A stretch of DNA of 47,264 nucleotides. Origin: a virus. Each line of letters starts with the position of its first letter. Within the stretch, counting starts at the first letter, position 1. This document shows, one piece after another, positions 8,006 to 16,943 of this stretch. A model generated the notes under the pieces. It was not told the DNA's origin. It did not search any database and worked only from the letters and a program-made list of their open reading frames with translations. The stretch spans positions 1 through 47,264 of the IMG/VR virus record IMGVR_UViG_3300033155_001653; one strand, given 5' to 3'. The position numbers and the translations under genes are program-made.

Positions 8006-8332
8006 TCAATACCCAGGCTTTGAAGCGCCACCACCGTTGGGCGCGCGAACCTCAGCCACCTCGGCCTCACATCGCTGCTCGACCCACCGCTTGGCAAACT
8101 CATCTGCCTTATCGATGTCCTCGACGTAGCATGGCAGCTCCAGGATGACATCGAACCTGGCAGACTCGTAGTTGGTCAGGTTCATGGTAAGTCCATATCC
8201 ACGCCTGATACGCGCCACTGGACCTTCGAAGTTATGGACAGCAACGATCTCCTCAGCCGCCTTGGAGTCGTACTCCTTGCCCTTGTGCAGGAACCGTCCG
8301 TCGATGAAAGCTATTGCCGCTTCTTCCGCCAT
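8006..8332 (-). CDS. Small conserved phage protein of the recombination operon
   Basis: 108 residues, first gene after the 8351-8378 promoter, with GGAGGAAAAG before the ATG. The C-terminal half holds GLTMNLTNYESARFDVILEL followed by a helix with WVEQRCEAE. From memory, similar N-x-ES-x-x-x-DV-x-x-x-LPCY segments occur in small phage proteins near recombination genes, but no function is established. It ends 1 nt before the RecA start codon, so it is probably produced together with the recombinase. Confidence 0.8.
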   Translation of the reverse strand: MAEEAAIAFIDGRFLHKGKEYDSKAAEEIVAVHNFEGPVARIRRGYGLTMNLTNYESARFDVILELPCYVEDIDKADEFAKRWVEQRCEAEVAEVRAPNGGGASKPGY

Positions 8333-8350
8333 CTTTTCCTCCGTTGTCCA

Positions 8351-8378
8351 ATTCTAAGCACTGAGATTGGGTTGTCAA
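8351..8378 (-). promoter_or_regulatory. Promoter of the recombination operon
   Basis: TTGACA (8373-8378), a 16-nt spacer ending CAGTGCT, and TAGAAT (8351-8356). The spacer end matches the conserved spacer of the phage promoter family. It directs the run of genes from 8332 down to 1232. Confidence 0.75.
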
Positions 8379-8402
8379 CTAAATTGACGGCGGTTTTAGC
8401 AA

Positions 8403-8954
8403 CTATTTGGCAGATTTTGTCTGCTTCAAGGCCGCCTCCATGCCATCCTCGCACTTGACCGGAACACCAGACTCCAGCCATGCCGCTTCGATCTTCGTGA
8501 ACATCTCGGGATCGACTGGGTAAAGACGTCTCTTGGTCCCCACCATCTCTTTGACCGCTTCCATCATCGCCTGGGTGTAGAAACGAAACTTCCTTGACCC
8601 TTGGATATATGGCGTGCGCGGAAGAATAGACCCTCTCTTCTCGTCTTCCTTCTCCCAATCGTTGATGGACTGGACAGACCTGGAGATGAACATAGCGAAG
8701 AAACCGATGCTGAATAGCACAACCTCGCCACCATCTCCGGTCTTGTACCTCTTCGGAACCTGGTGCCTCGGCACCTTGACCCTTGGAGCTGAGCGTTGCC
8801 GCTCTCGATGCTCTGCTGACTGCGAGAGCACCTTCTCCTTGTATTCCGGATCTCCCTGATACGCGGCCTTTCGTTTGTCGCTTATGCGACGTCTGTTGGC
8901 CTGGTACCAATCGCTGTAATATTCCTTGCGTGGACTCGGTGCTCGTTCTGCCAT
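8403..8954 (-). CDS. MerR-like winged-helix regulator
   Basis: 183 residues; GGAGG lies 8 nt upstream of the ATG at 8954. Residues 10-50 (YYSDWYQANRRRISDKRKAA) form a basic helical segment often seen in phage DNA-binding proteins. Residues 78-140 read as a MerR-type winged helix: LFSIGFFAMFISRSVQSIND for the first helices, then WEKE, ILPRTPYI, and an RKFRFYTQ wing followed by a helix. It has its own promoter and lies between the recombination operon and the helicase gene, so it may regulate these units. No effector domain is visible. Confidence 0.72.
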   Translation of the reverse strand: MAERAPSPRKEYYSDWYQANRRRISDKRKAAYQGDPEYKEKVLSQSAEHRERQRSAPRVKVPRHQVPKRYKTGDGGEVVLFSIGFFAMFISRSVQSINDWEKEDEKRGSILPRTPYIQGSRKFRFYTQAMMEAVKEMVGTKRRLYPVDPEMFTKIEAAWLESGVPVKCEDGMEAALKQTKSAK

Positions 8955-8974
8955 CTCTGCACCCTCCTACCCAC

Positions 8975-9002
8975 AAACTAACACCTGGAATGGCATTGTC
9001 AA
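8975..9002 (-). promoter_or_regulatory. Promoter of the MerR-like gene
   Basis: TTGACA (8997-9002), a 16-nt spacer, and TAGTTT (8975-8980), followed by a short leader with GGAGG before the ATG at 8954. Confidence 0.65.
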
Positions 9003-9005
9003 GAC

Positions 9006-10856
9006 TCACCCTGCTACCACCGTCCCCAGCGTTGCATAATAATCTCGACGATATCGCTCCCTTTTCGAGGCCAGGGGCACTCCAATGTCTACGATGTCAC
9101 ACACAATAGGGTGTGGCTTTTCCTTGCACTCACCCACTCTCCACGGGCAATAGTGCTCACATTTTTCCTTCTTCGGCAGACAGTATCGACGGATTCGACC
9201 ATTGGCTTGCTGCACATCTGAGACGGGGCTGATCAAAAACTCAGTGTCAATAGCTGGGATGTCGACACCCTCGGCGCACATCTGGTAGGTGGCGAAAACA
9301 ACTCGGGCACGCTCGGCCTCGTGAAGCTCCACCTTGGTCTGGCGCTTCTTCTTCTCGGTCTTCTTCTGCGAAATGTCGAACATCTTGGCCAAATCGTAAA
9401 GTTGCACGTCCTCCAGGTCTTCCAGCTTGACGAGGACCCACTCATTGTCCTCATCAGCGTCCGTCACGATGCCAGTGATTGCAGCGTAGTCACCCCATTC
9501 CATGAAGACGTGATGTCCCTTGCTCATGTCCTCCTTTGAGACCGAAATCATCGGCTTGAGGTCACCCAGTGCCTCAACTGGTTTCCACCGCCTGGACAGG
9601 CTGCGGTAGATGGTGTCGATGGCCTTCTCTCGGCCACCATCCTTCATAGGCCACGACCTCGAAGCGAGCTTTGGCTTAGTCACGCCCGTGAACCACTCAC
9701 CCACATAGAATCCAGTCGTCAGCACCTCATCCTTTACCTCTCCAGCCGCGAACTCCTCCTTCCATGCAGCCTGCAATGCCTCTTCCATTTTGCGAAGGTG
9801 ATCGAGCCGTTCCGATAGGACAAAAAGCTTCCGCTGAGCCGGCGCCTTCAGGGCCTTGACCATCTCCTGCACCGCCACTCGGTTTCGCTTCCTGAGCTTG
9901 ACCAAGATATTGATGACGATTGGAGCCTTCACATTGTCCCGTTTCATTACCGGGGGAAGACTGTCCTGCCTGACTTTGATCATGCGGACGTTGGGCTTCG
10001 GGGTCTCGGTCTTGGCCTTACAGACAATCTTGCCAAGGCTCCACCAGAACACCTTATCCGCTCCATCATGCCGCCTGGGGGTCGCTGTCAGGCCCAGCCT
10101 CCATGCCGATGAGAACTTCGGCAAAATAGGACTCCACGTTGGAGCGCCAATTCTGTGAACCTCATCCGTCACAACCAATGCCGGCCAATCGTAAAGCTCC
10201 TGTGGATAGCGATCACCAGTGTCCAGAGCAAGGCTTTGAGCCATGGCGACGACGATATGCTTGCCCTCGAAGTCGCATTTGTTCTCCTGGACGATGCCGA
10301 TCTTCACCCCAGGAAGCCACTTCTCAGCCCGTTCCACCCACTGACTCTGCAAGAACTCCTTATGAACAATGACCAGGGTGGTGCGCTGAAGCCGGTCGAC
10401 AAGCCCAATCGTGGTGTCCGTCTTGCCGAACCCAGTGTCCGCCTCGAAGATGCCTCCCATCAACAAGCCGGTGCGCCTGTCGGAGGGCTTCTCTTCACTG
10501 GGGACATCAGGTCCGCATTGATGAAAACGATCAGCGAACAGATCGATGACGTCAGCCTGTTCCGCGTATGGCCCCTCCTGCGTCAGGATACACTCAGGGC
10601 GCTCGTCCCACTCGCTGCCAAACGAGACGTCCCAATCATACTCGTAGGGCTTGTTGGAGGTCTGAAACCAGAAGGCTCTGGGCACTCCGAACTCGAAGGG
10701 GGTCTCCTTGTAACACCGTACTGGTTCAGATTTTATATCGTCATAACCCTTGGCCTTACGTGGAATAACCGTCAGCTCTTTGCGCAGGTGAATAATGAGC
10801 TGCGGATCGACCTCTCGCTTCGACAGCCAAACCATTCCTGAAACGCGCGGGCGCAT
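9006..10856 (-). CDS. SF2 DNA helicase (UvsW/RAD25-like)
   Basis: 616 residues from the ATG at 10856, with GGAG upstream; earlier in-frame TTG/GTG codons lack a binding site. Motifs: Walker A ADTGFGKTD (139-147), the DEVH box (231-234), LGLTATPRRHDG (255-266), and near the C-terminus QQANGRIRRY (motif VI) immediately followed by a Cys-rich insert. The family includes T4 UvsW and XPB/RAD25, which remodel branched DNA. Co-transcribed with the single-stranded DNA-binding protein just upstream. A role in recombination-dependent replication is inferred. Confidence 0.88.
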   Translation of the reverse strand: MRPRVSGMVWLSKREVDPQLIIHLRKELTVIPRKAKGYDDIKSEPVRCYKETPFEFGVPRAFWFQTSNKPYEYDWDVSFGSEWDERPECILTQEGPYAEQADVIDLFADRFHQCGPDVPSEEKPSDRRTGLLMGGIFEADTGFGKTDTTIGLVDRLQRTTLVIVHKEFLQSQWVERAEKWLPGVKIGIVQENKCDFEGKHIVVAMAQSLALDTGDRYPQELYDWPALVVTDEVHRIGAPTWSPILPKFSSAWRLGLTATPRRHDGADKVFWWSLGKIVCKAKTETPKPNVRMIKVRQDSLPPVMKRDNVKAPIVINILVKLRKRNRVAVQEMVKALKAPAQRKLFVLSERLDHLRKMEEALQAAWKEEFAAGEVKDEVLTTGFYVGEWFTGVTKPKLASRSWPMKDGGREKAIDTIYRSLSRRWKPVEALGDLKPMISVSKEDMSKGHHVFMEWGDYAAITGIVTDADEDNEWVLVKLEDLEDVQLYDLAKMFDISQKKTEKKKRQTKVELHEAERARVVFATYQMCAEGVDIPAIDTEFLISPVSDVQQANGRIRRYCLPKKEKCEHYCPWRVGECKEKPHPIVCDIVDIGVPLASKRERYRRDYYATLGTVVAG

Positions 10857-10937
10857 GACAGCTCCAATCCCCCCGCCCCGACGGATCAGTACGAGGGGGC
10901 ACACCAATCCAGTCAGGACGAAAGAGAAGTCTTGAAA

Positions 10938-11696
10938 TCAGTAAGGGGTTTCGGCGTCGGCCTTAGCTGACCCACCGTCATCGTCGCCTTCGGGCGCAGC
11001 AGACCCAAACATGGCCTGCAATTCCTCATTCGAGCGCACCTCCAGGATCTCGCTGTAGTCATAGGGCTCCCAGGGGGCTCGCTCCCACAACTTGTCGAGT
11101 GTGAGGTACTTCTCGGGGTCGTCGATCTGCTCATTGATGCGCTCGACCCATTCCTTGAGGTGACGCTTACCGAATGCTTCGATATCTTTCGGTGCGATCT
11201 TCTCAACCAGGGTGAACTCGTCACCCACGCTCTCGGTCTTTCCGCCAGAGCGATAGATGTCGAAAACACAACCAGTAAGCCCGCCATGCTGCTTCTTCAG
11301 CCGCTCAAGCTTTTTGAGGATTCCGGGCTTTTCTTTGCCACCCAACTTGGGAACGAATAGCTCGCGACCGTAGCAGAACTCGCGCTCCTGCTTCGACTCC
11401 CAGGGGGTCATATTGATGACCGTGAGCATTCCGATAAAACTGGGCTTGCGGTCGGGGTAGCGATCACAGACAGCACAGTCATCAGCCATCCGGTTGCGCT
11501 TCTTGCAGGGCTCCCAATTTCGCCAGGAATTGTTGTGCTTGAAATTGTGCTCCCAGTAGGTCGTTGGATTGTCATCGAGGAAGATGACCCGCTTCTCGGT
11601 ATCCGACGGCATCCAGTATCGCCGTGGACCCTTTGGACCATCATCGAAATCGTAAGCATTTCCCGAGGACTCGAAGCCGGTGTTGTACCAACCCAT
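10938..11696 (-). CDS. Probable single-stranded DNA-binding protein
   Basis: 252 residues from the ATG at 11696, chosen because AAGGAG lies 8 nt upstream (an ATG two codons earlier is too close). The protein has an aromatic-rich N-terminal half, a possible metal site (CKKRNRMADDCAVC) and a strongly acidic tail (EGDDDGG) as in gp32-type and other phage single-stranded DNA-binding proteins. Its place between primase and helicase fits. No diagnostic OB-fold motif can be proven by eye, so the call is moderate. Confidence 0.62.
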   Translation of the reverse strand: MGWYNTGFESSGNAYDFDDGPKGPRRYWMPSDTEKRVIFLDDNPTTYWEHNFKHNNSWRNWEPCKKRNRMADDCAVCDRYPDRKPSFIGMLTVINMTPWESKQEREFCYGRELFVPKLGGKEKPGILKKLERLKKQHGGLTGCVFDIYRSGGKTESVGDEFTLVEKIAPKDIEAFGKRHLKEWVERINEQIDDPEKYLTLDKLWERAPWEPYDYSEILEVRSNEELQAMFGSAAPEGDDDGGSAKADAETPY

Positions 11697-11765
11697 TGGC
11701 ATGTCTCCTTTCCTGCTCACCAGAGCAGTGTCATTCATCCGTGCAGGCACCGCTGCACACTCTCC

Positions 11766-11794
11766 AACCTAACCAATGGTGAGCTGCGTGTCAA
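11766..11794 (-). promoter_or_regulatory. Promoter of the ssb-helicase unit
   Basis: TTGACA (11789-11794), a 17-nt spacer and TAGGTT (11766-11771). It overlaps the 3' end of the primase gene and serves the ssDNA-binding and SF2 helicase genes. Confidence 0.65.
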
Positions 11795-12965
11795 CACCCT
11801 TGGCCCAAGGTTTCCCAAGAAGTTTAGTACGCTGATGTGGCAACATTTTTGCTGGGTCTGATCCCTCTGGGCACGATCTCGTAAACATGGGCACACGCCC
11901 GGCGATCATGGTCTTCATCATGACCCCCATGCTGCGCCCGGCATCATCACCATCATGGACCACAAGAATAATCCGCACAGGCCGATTGGCGATACTTGCG
12001 AAATGAATCATGCGCTCAATCTGCGACTCCCCGACATTTGTGCCCAGGGTCGCAAACACAGGCCGGTACCCAGCCTGCCATAAAGCCAGGGCGTCCATGT
12101 GACCTTCCACAATATAAAGCTTCTTTCCGCCGTCATCTGGAAGCATGTGCTCGCCATAAAGAAACACGTTTCGCTTGAAGCCACTCGAGTGAAGGTATTT
12201 CGGCGAGGGCCTCTTTCCACAGCTCCCGCAGATTTTCTTCCCCTTCTTTGCTGGAGGCTTCGGAGCCAGGGTTATAATCTCGCCACCACACCAGCACTTT
12301 TCCTCTTGATACGACCTCCCACTGATGGCAATTAGCCTCCCATGATGATCCCTCATCGGGAAAAGAATACGCCGCATTCTAGTATCTACTCCCAACTCCC
12401 ACTCTAACCAGGTATCCTCGTGAATGCCCCGCATCTCTGCGTATGGGTGAATGGTGCTGGTGAGGTGCGGGGCATATTCATCCCACGGAATCTCAGGAAC
12501 ATCGTCACTGGCTGCAACAGCGTACTTGTCATGCCACGGAGCATCGGCAGTCTGACGTTTTCTTCGGTAGACCTCATGTGCTCCACCATTCCTGACGAGC
12601 TTCGCAACCCTGTTGACCTTCTCTCTCAGGAATGGATTCTTGACCTCCTTGCCTGGCTCCAACGGCTCGATAGGTGCGTCAGGGCCATCCAGGGCCTCGA
12701 TGACGTTCATCATGTTGAAGCCCGTCTTGTGCCACATGAGCAGCACTAGGCTTCGGAGAGAACCGCTCTCATGGCAAGACTGACAAGAATAGATGGGATC
12801 GCCGTATCGACCTTCAGGAAACACCACCATTGAGGGAGTGTTATCCGAACCTCCACCATGTGACCACGGCGCCAGCAAACACGAACAGCGCACCTTTCCC
12901 TTGGCGACGGACATGTTGCGAGCACCAAGGGTTTGAAGGATTGATGCAAGTCGCTGAGGAGTCAC
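11769..12965 (-). CDS. DnaG-type DNA primase
   Basis: 398 residues from a GTG at 12965, 2 nt after the stop of the GroES-like gene. The N-terminus has a zinc-binding region (C27/C29, H36, C61/C64). The TOPRIM domain shows KKLYIVEGHMDALALWQ (catalytic Glu at 287) and VVHDGDDAG (338-343, metal-binding Asp residues). A second Cys set (CWCG 224-227; CGSCG 246-250) is inserted between the domains. It makes RNA primers for lagging-strand synthesis and would work with the DnaB-like helicase of the same operon. Confidence 0.92.
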   Translation of the reverse strand: MTPQRLASILQTLGARNMSVAKGKVRCSCLLAPWSHGGGSDNTPSMVVFPEGRYGDPIYSCQSCHESGSLRSLVLLMWHKTGFNMMNVIEALDGPDAPIEPLEPGKEVKNPFLREKVNRVAKLVRNGGAHEVYRRKRQTADAPWHDKYAVAASDDVPEIPWDEYAPHLTSTIHPYAEMRGIHEDTWLEWELGVDTRMRRILFPMRDHHGRLIAISGRSYQEEKCWCGGEIITLAPKPPAKKGKKICGSCGKRPSPKYLHSSGFKRNVFLYGEHMLPDDGGKKLYIVEGHMDALALWQAGYRPVFATLGTNVGESQIERMIHFASIANRPVRIILVVHDGDDAGRSMGVMMKTMIAGRVPMFTRSCPEGSDPAKMLPHQRTKLLGKPWAKGVDTQLTIG

Positions 12966-12967
12966 GA

Positions 12968-13477
12968 TTACCCACTCATAATGAGATCTGGACTCAACAC
13001 ACCACGCTCGATGTCCCACCAAGGCTCAAAGTTCTCCACTATGCAAAGCACCTTTTCTGGATCGAGCACCCGGACGTAGAGCGGATGGGAGAAGCCTTCT
13101 GTCTGAAACATGTAACCCAGCCGGGAACCGAAGCGCCGGTTGAACATCACCATGGACCCAAGCACTAGCCCCTCACCATCAATGAGATCTGAAAGGGCCG
13201 GATCGACGATGAGCTTCTTCTGCATGGCGCTCCACCTCATCTTTCCTGGCCCGATGGCGCAGACGACTCCATAACGCTCATTGAGGTATTTATAGCGCCC
13301 GAATTTGAACGCCTCATCTGGAAGCCACACACCACCCTGGCTGAGATTCGGCTGCCCTAAATCAGCCACAAAAATATAGTCGTGCATGGGCTTCACCGGG
13401 AAACCCTCCATCATCTGCATGTCTCTCTCGATCACGTTCTTCCCATCTATCAGGCCGGGGCCTGCCTCAATCTTCAT
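12968..13477 (-). CDS. GroES-like co-chaperonin
   Basis: 169 residues from the ATG at 13477, which has AAGGAG 7 nt upstream; an earlier ATG at 13516 overlapping the previous stop (TAATG) is possible. The GroES pattern is visible in order: KPMHDYIFV (29-37), GGVWLPD (48-54), GVVCAIGPGK (70-79), LGSMVMF (106-112) and VLCIVEN near the end. It is longer than the usual 95-100 residues because of N- and C-terminal extensions. Phage co-chaperonins such as T4 gp31 retarget host GroEL to capsid protein. Placement in a replication operon is unusual. Confidence 0.75.
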   Translation of the reverse strand: MKIEAGPGLIDGKNVIERDMQMMEGFPVKPMHDYIFVADLGQPNLSQGGVWLPDEAFKFGRYKYLNERYGVVCAIGPGKMRWSAMQKKLIVDPALSDLIDGEGLVLGSMVMFNRRFGSRLGYMFQTEGFSHPLYVRVLDPEKVLCIVENFEPWWDIERGVLSPDLIMSG

Positions 13478-13515
13478 CGCCTTCTCCTTCGGTGCCAGAT
13501 TGACATGATCAAGCA

Positions 13516-14034
13516 TTATTCATCGCCAAGGATCAGTGCATCCACGGCGTCATCTTCGGCATCAGCACGCGCATCGGCCTCTTCCTCTGTCAGATCCCTT
13601 GGTGTCCCACGCCGACGTGCGCGTTCTTTGGCCATCTTCTCGCCCGCACGCCGCTTTTTGACCTCAGCCATTTGTTGCCTGGTCGCAACCATCTCATCCA
13701 TGGTCATTGCGCCCTGATTCTTCTTTTTCCGCAGAAGTCGATAGAGTGCGATGATGCCTACCAGCTCATCAGTCACCAACGATGCAATACTGATACAGCC
13801 TCCAAACACAAGCGCCGCATACCAGGGCCACCCTTCGGCGAAAAAGGCCCACAAGAACCCAATCCAGACACCACAGCACATCGAGCAATGCAGAAGATCA
13901 CCAAGAACACTGAACGGACTCCACGCATTCTGGAACCCGCTAAGCCATTCACGAAGGGGCTCAAAAATTCGACCCGCAGAAAAAACCAGAGTCACGCCAA
14001 TGAGGCCGACTATCTCCCACCATTGAATATCCAT
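13516..14034 (-). CDS. Membrane protein, possible DUF1360-like
   Basis: 172 residues. Hydrophobic segments at about 6-24 and 57-97 would cross the membrane two or three times. LHCSMCCGVWIGFLWAF (48-64) resembles the Cys-x-x-Cys-x-G-x-W-x-G motif of DUF1360-type membrane proteins. The last 70 residues are a charged cytoplasmic tail ending in acidic DAEDD. It lies between helicase and GroES-like genes in the replication operon. It might tether replication to the membrane, but that is speculation. Confidence 0.75.
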   Translation of the reverse strand: MDIQWWEIVGLIGVTLVFSAGRIFEPLREWLSGFQNAWSPFSVLGDLLHCSMCCGVWIGFLWAFFAEGWPWYAALVFGGCISIASLVTDELVGIIALYRLLRKKKNQGAMTMDEMVATRQQMAEVKKRRAGEKMAKERARRRGTPRDLTEEEADARADAEDDAVDALILGDE

Positions 14035-14051
14035 CGCCTACACTTTCTCAA

Positions 14052-14070
14052 AGCGAAATTGACTTTCGCT
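14052..14070 (-). terminator. AGCGAAA hairpin after the helicase gene
   Basis: A 7-bp perfect stem (AGCGAAA/TTTCGCT) with a 5-nt loop lies just after the helicase stop codon and before the membrane-protein gene. There is no real T tract, so it may be a processing or protein-binding site rather than a strong terminator. Related to hairpins at 1211, 19658 and 31249. Confidence 0.45.
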
Positions 14071-14075
14071 CTCCC

Positions 14076-15413
14076 TCAATACACATACCCGTGCCCCTTG
14101 TCATCAAAGCTATCTCCGCCATCGTCCACAATGACACTGGTACCGATTTCATCGAAATTCATTTCATCCATGTCCCACCTGGCAACAACGGCAGACCACA
14201 GAGCTTGACGCCTCGCCTTCAATGGGACGTAAAGCATCTGTTTGTCCAACTTCATATCGTCGTCTTGGTACATGGCGAAGAGATTGTGACAGTCCTGGAA
14301 GAGGGTGTCAGAGAAGGCCAGGGCGTCTTCAAGCCCACCAGTACCCAGGCCCCTCTTCAGGGTCTCCTTCGCACTCTCCTTGACCTTGCCCTGACGGCTG
14401 AGCTGACTGATGGCGCACAGGGGCTTCTGGGTCCGCCTGGAAGTCGAGCGCATCCAGTCAACAGTCTGAACCATTCGCTCCTGACGGTCGCCGCGTGAAC
14501 CTGGACCCTTCTTGACCCCACCCTGAGCAACCTTCAGCATGTAAGCGCTGTCAATGGCCACGAGATCAGCATCAGTTGCCTCAATGGCCTCCTCGATAAA
14601 GGCTGGCTCCAACTTATCTTCGTCGTCCAGGATGAACAGATTGGAAGCTTCGGGAGAATTCTCGATATCCTCACATGTTTTGATAAATTGTGGTTCGGCG
14701 TACATTCCCATCGTCGCAGACACGACATCGCCGTAGTTGAACCCGCCATGTTTGACAACAAACCGCTCGCCCATCTCTACGCGATTCATTTCAGGGCTGA
14801 CCAGAAGCACCTTCAGCTTTTGCCCAAAAGCTGCGTGCAAGCAGATGAGCACCATCGTCCAAGTCTTTCCGATGCCAGGGCGAGCTACGAACATCGTGAG
14901 CGTGCCTGGCCACATCCCCAGGGTCATCTTCGTCATGGTATCCCAGGGGAACTTCACGCCGGTCTCGCCGGCCTTGGTGCGCTCATACAGTGCGCGGACC
15001 TCCGGGGCTACCTCTGCCAGCGTGTGAACTCGAGCCTTCTGAATGGACAGTGACTTCAGATGGCCAGAGAGCTTATGGACTTCTGCTTCTGCCTCATCCT
15101 TATCGCCTTGCTCCAGATACTCCAACCCATTCGAGAAGCCATGCTCCAGAGATCGAAATTTGTGCCGGTCAAGAAGCTGGTCGACCACCCAGTCAATGGC
15201 TGTTCCGTCCTCCACCATGACACTGACGCCGGTTTGCTCTTTGACTACCGAAGGAGGGGGAAGTTGGCCATGTTCCTTGAAATATTCCTGGACAAATACC
15301 CAGGCCCGCTTTCCTGGTCTAAGGAGCAGCGTTTCACTAAGAATCTCTCGCGCTTTCCTAAAACCAGACTCATTCTTCGTCGCCAAACCAATGGCGGCTG
15401 CATCAAGATCCAC
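14076..15413 (-). CDS. DnaB-like replicative helicase
   Basis: 445 residues from a GTG at 15413 with GGGGGAG 8 nt upstream. The N-terminal 130 residues are helical, like a DnaB N-domain. The RecA-like motor has Walker A ARPGIGKTW (177-185), LLVSPEMNRVEMGER (203-217), which matches the DnaB LEM box, and Walker B ADLVAIDS (282-289). A QLSRQ segment near 350 matches the region where DnaB has its LNR motif. It would unwind the fork ahead of synthesis, with the adjacent loader and primase. Confidence 0.9.
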   Translation of the reverse strand: MDLDAAAIGLATKNESGFRKAREILSETLLLRPGKRAWVFVQEYFKEHGQLPPPSVVKEQTGVSVMVEDGTAIDWVVDQLLDRHKFRSLEHGFSNGLEYLEQGDKDEAEAEVHKLSGHLKSLSIQKARVHTLAEVAPEVRALYERTKAGETGVKFPWDTMTKMTLGMWPGTLTMFVARPGIGKTWTMVLICLHAAFGQKLKVLLVSPEMNRVEMGERFVVKHGGFNYGDVVSATMGMYAEPQFIKTCEDIENSPEASNLFILDDEDKLEPAFIEEAIEATDADLVAIDSAYMLKVAQGGVKKGPGSRGDRQERMVQTVDWMRSTSRRTQKPLCAISQLSRQGKVKESAKETLKRGLGTGGLEDALAFSDTLFQDCHNLFAMYQDDDMKLDKQMLYVPLKARRQALWSAVVARWDMDEMNFDEIGTSVIVDDGGDSFDDKGHGYVY

Positions 15414-15473
15414 GGCGAATACTCCCCCTACACCCCAGATGTTCAGGGCTCCAGGTTGGTCAATGACCTGGGT

Positions 15474-16148
15474 TTATCCAGTGAGTCGAGCTTCCATATC
15501 CTGCTGAGCCAAATCACGCCAATTGTGCGCTCTTAGGAGCACAGGATACATAGCCTCTCGCATCACCTCCAACATAGAAGCGATGTACTTCGTCTTGAGC
15601 GAGACACCCCTCGGATTGCTTTCCGGGGGCCTCATTGGAAGATTCGTAGTCACGAGCGTCACCCTTCGGTGCGCGCTCCTCTCCCTAATCAGATTCTCAA
15701 AAATGCGCTCTGCGAACCCAGTCTCCCCTGTGTGCTCTTTTCCAAGATCATCGAAGACGAGAAAATCTACTTCCTTGGCTCGCTTCATTATGGATTTTTC
15801 ATCAGAGAACATGGTCTTATCAAGCACGCTGGCTCTCAAAGTCTCGGCCTGGACAAAGAGAACGGACGCACCACGACGCCTCGCCTCCATGGCAACAATG
15901 ATAGCTGCTGACGTCTTGCCATGGCCATTCGGTCCCCACAATAAGAGACCTTCACCACGGTCCATCATGTCCTCGATATTGCGAAGATATGAACGCAACA
16001 CATCCCTACCCTCGCACTCGGGAATCTCCTCGAAGTCAGACTCCCAGAACCGACACGGAATTCGCATCAGCTCCATATGAGCCTTCGTCAGCTTTATTCT
16101 CAGTCCGACGATTCGCATCGCTCTGCCTATATCCAGCCTACCAGCCAT
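15474..16148 (-). CDS. DnaC/IstB-like helicase loader ATPase
   Basis: 224 residues from the ATG at 16148, which overlaps the preceding gene by 11 nt; an ATG at 16118 is the alternative. Walker A WGPNGHGKTS (71-80), Walker B FLVFDDLGKE (129-138), LVTTNLP (sensor 1) and a GVSLKTKYIASML segment with arginine-finger character are typical of DnaC-type AAA+ loaders, which open the DnaB ring onto DNA. Adjacency to the DnaB-like gene supports this over a transposase-associated IstB. Confidence 0.88.
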   Translation of the reverse strand: MAGRLDIGRAMRIVGLRIKLTKAHMELMRIPCRFWESDFEEIPECEGRDVLRSYLRNIEDMMDRGEGLLLWGPNGHGKTSAAIIVAMEARRRGASVLFVQAETLRASVLDKTMFSDEKSIMKRAKEVDFLVFDDLGKEHTGETGFAERIFENLIRERSAHRRVTLVTTNLPMRPPESNPRGVSLKTKYIASMLEVMREAMYPVLLRAHNWRDLAQQDMEARLTG

Positions 16149-16635
16149 TGCCACAGCCCTCGTATGGGTCGGTGTCTTCATCGACATCCCCCCATCCCTG
16201 GGTCGGGCTCGCCTTGGCTGATTCCTCTGAGAACTCCCCAGAGGCTATTTTGGTCTCACGCAACTCTGGTATTTTGACCAATCCGTCCATCTCAGAAAAC
16301 AATGTACTTCGCATGGCCCAAAGAAATCTAAATCCAGGTGTGCCGCTGCGTGATGCCTTCCTCCTGTCCCATGTCCCCAAAAAATGATCGATTATACTCA
16401 GTGTTCTATCGAATCCGTGCTCATCAATCAGCTTCTTCGCCAGCGCTGCTTCAGCACCAGACCATTCCACTTCTACGCCCGGAAAGAGCTTCGCCATTCT
16501 TGACTTCCACTCTTTCCCCAGCCATTTCGCTGGACTCGTCTTCCTCCGCTTTTGCACTTTTCGTGCTCTTGCCTTGGCCCCCTTGTCGCGCTGAGCAGCA
16601 GCGAGGGTAGCAAGTGTAAGGGTTTTCGAGCCCAT
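16138..16635 (-). CDS. Hypothetical replication accessory protein
   Basis: 165 residues, first gene of the replication operon. The N-terminal 35 residues are very basic. Residues 42-120 form a helical domain (EAALAKKLIDEHGFDRTLS, then a GFRFLWAMRS segment) similar in style to primosome or initiator C-terminal domains seen next to helicase loaders. The tail is acidic. A promoter ends 9 nt above the ATG and no Shine-Dalgarno is visible, so translation is probably leaderless (GTG at 16638 or ATG at 16635). Role inferred from position only. Confidence 0.75.
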   Translation of the reverse strand: MGSKTLTLATLAAAQRDKGAKARARKVQKRRKTSPAKWLGKEWKSRMAKLFPGVEVEWSGAEAALAKKLIDEHGFDRTLSIIDHFLGTWDRRKASRSGTPGFRFLWAMRSTLFSEMDGLVKIPELRETKIASGEFSEESAKASPTQGWGDVDEDTDPYEGCGNGW

Positions 16636-16643
16636 CACTTACA

Positions 16644-16671
16644 ATTCTATATCGTCAAAAGGGATAGTCAA
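16644..16671 (-). promoter_or_regulatory. Promoter of the replication operon
   Basis: TTGACT (16666-16671), a 16-nt spacer and TAGAAT (16644-16649). Transcription would begin at about 16637, on the start codon itself. It serves the genes from 16635 down to the primase. Confidence 0.65.
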
Positions 16672-16943
16672 GGGGCTGGGAGGACTTCTCTGACCTTCGA
16701 TGTATCAATTATATCCATGGCCCCAGATGGATACATCACGTCGGCGTGATAATAAACATCGCGCCAATTCTGACCAAAGCAAGACTGAGCATTCGTCGCC
16801 AAAGCGATGGCCTCTGCCTCGGTCATCATCTTCAGCACAGAATTGGCCTTGAGAACAGTGACCACCGTGGCCACCCTACCATCATGGAGCTTGACTCGTT
16901 GACCGACCCGAGGGCACGGATACTGTTCAATCAGAGAGGCCAC
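16668..16943 (-). CDS. Small hypothetical protein
   Basis: 91 residues from a GTG at 16943 with GAGG 4 nt upstream, overlapping the preceding gene by 17 nt. Residues 13-33 (VGQRVKLHDGRVATVVTVLK) look like a small beta barrel as in SH3/KOW-type folds. The rest has no recognisable motif. Confidence 0.65.
   Translation of the reverse strand: MASLIEQYPCPRVGQRVKLHDGRVATVVTVLKANSVLKMMTEAEAIALATNAQSCFGQNWRDVYYHADVMYPSGAMDIIDTSKVREVLPAP

Noticed and set aside
8311-9009. Minus-strand frame of 232 codons
   Set aside because: It overlaps the MerR-like gene in another frame, lacks a binding site and has no domain.
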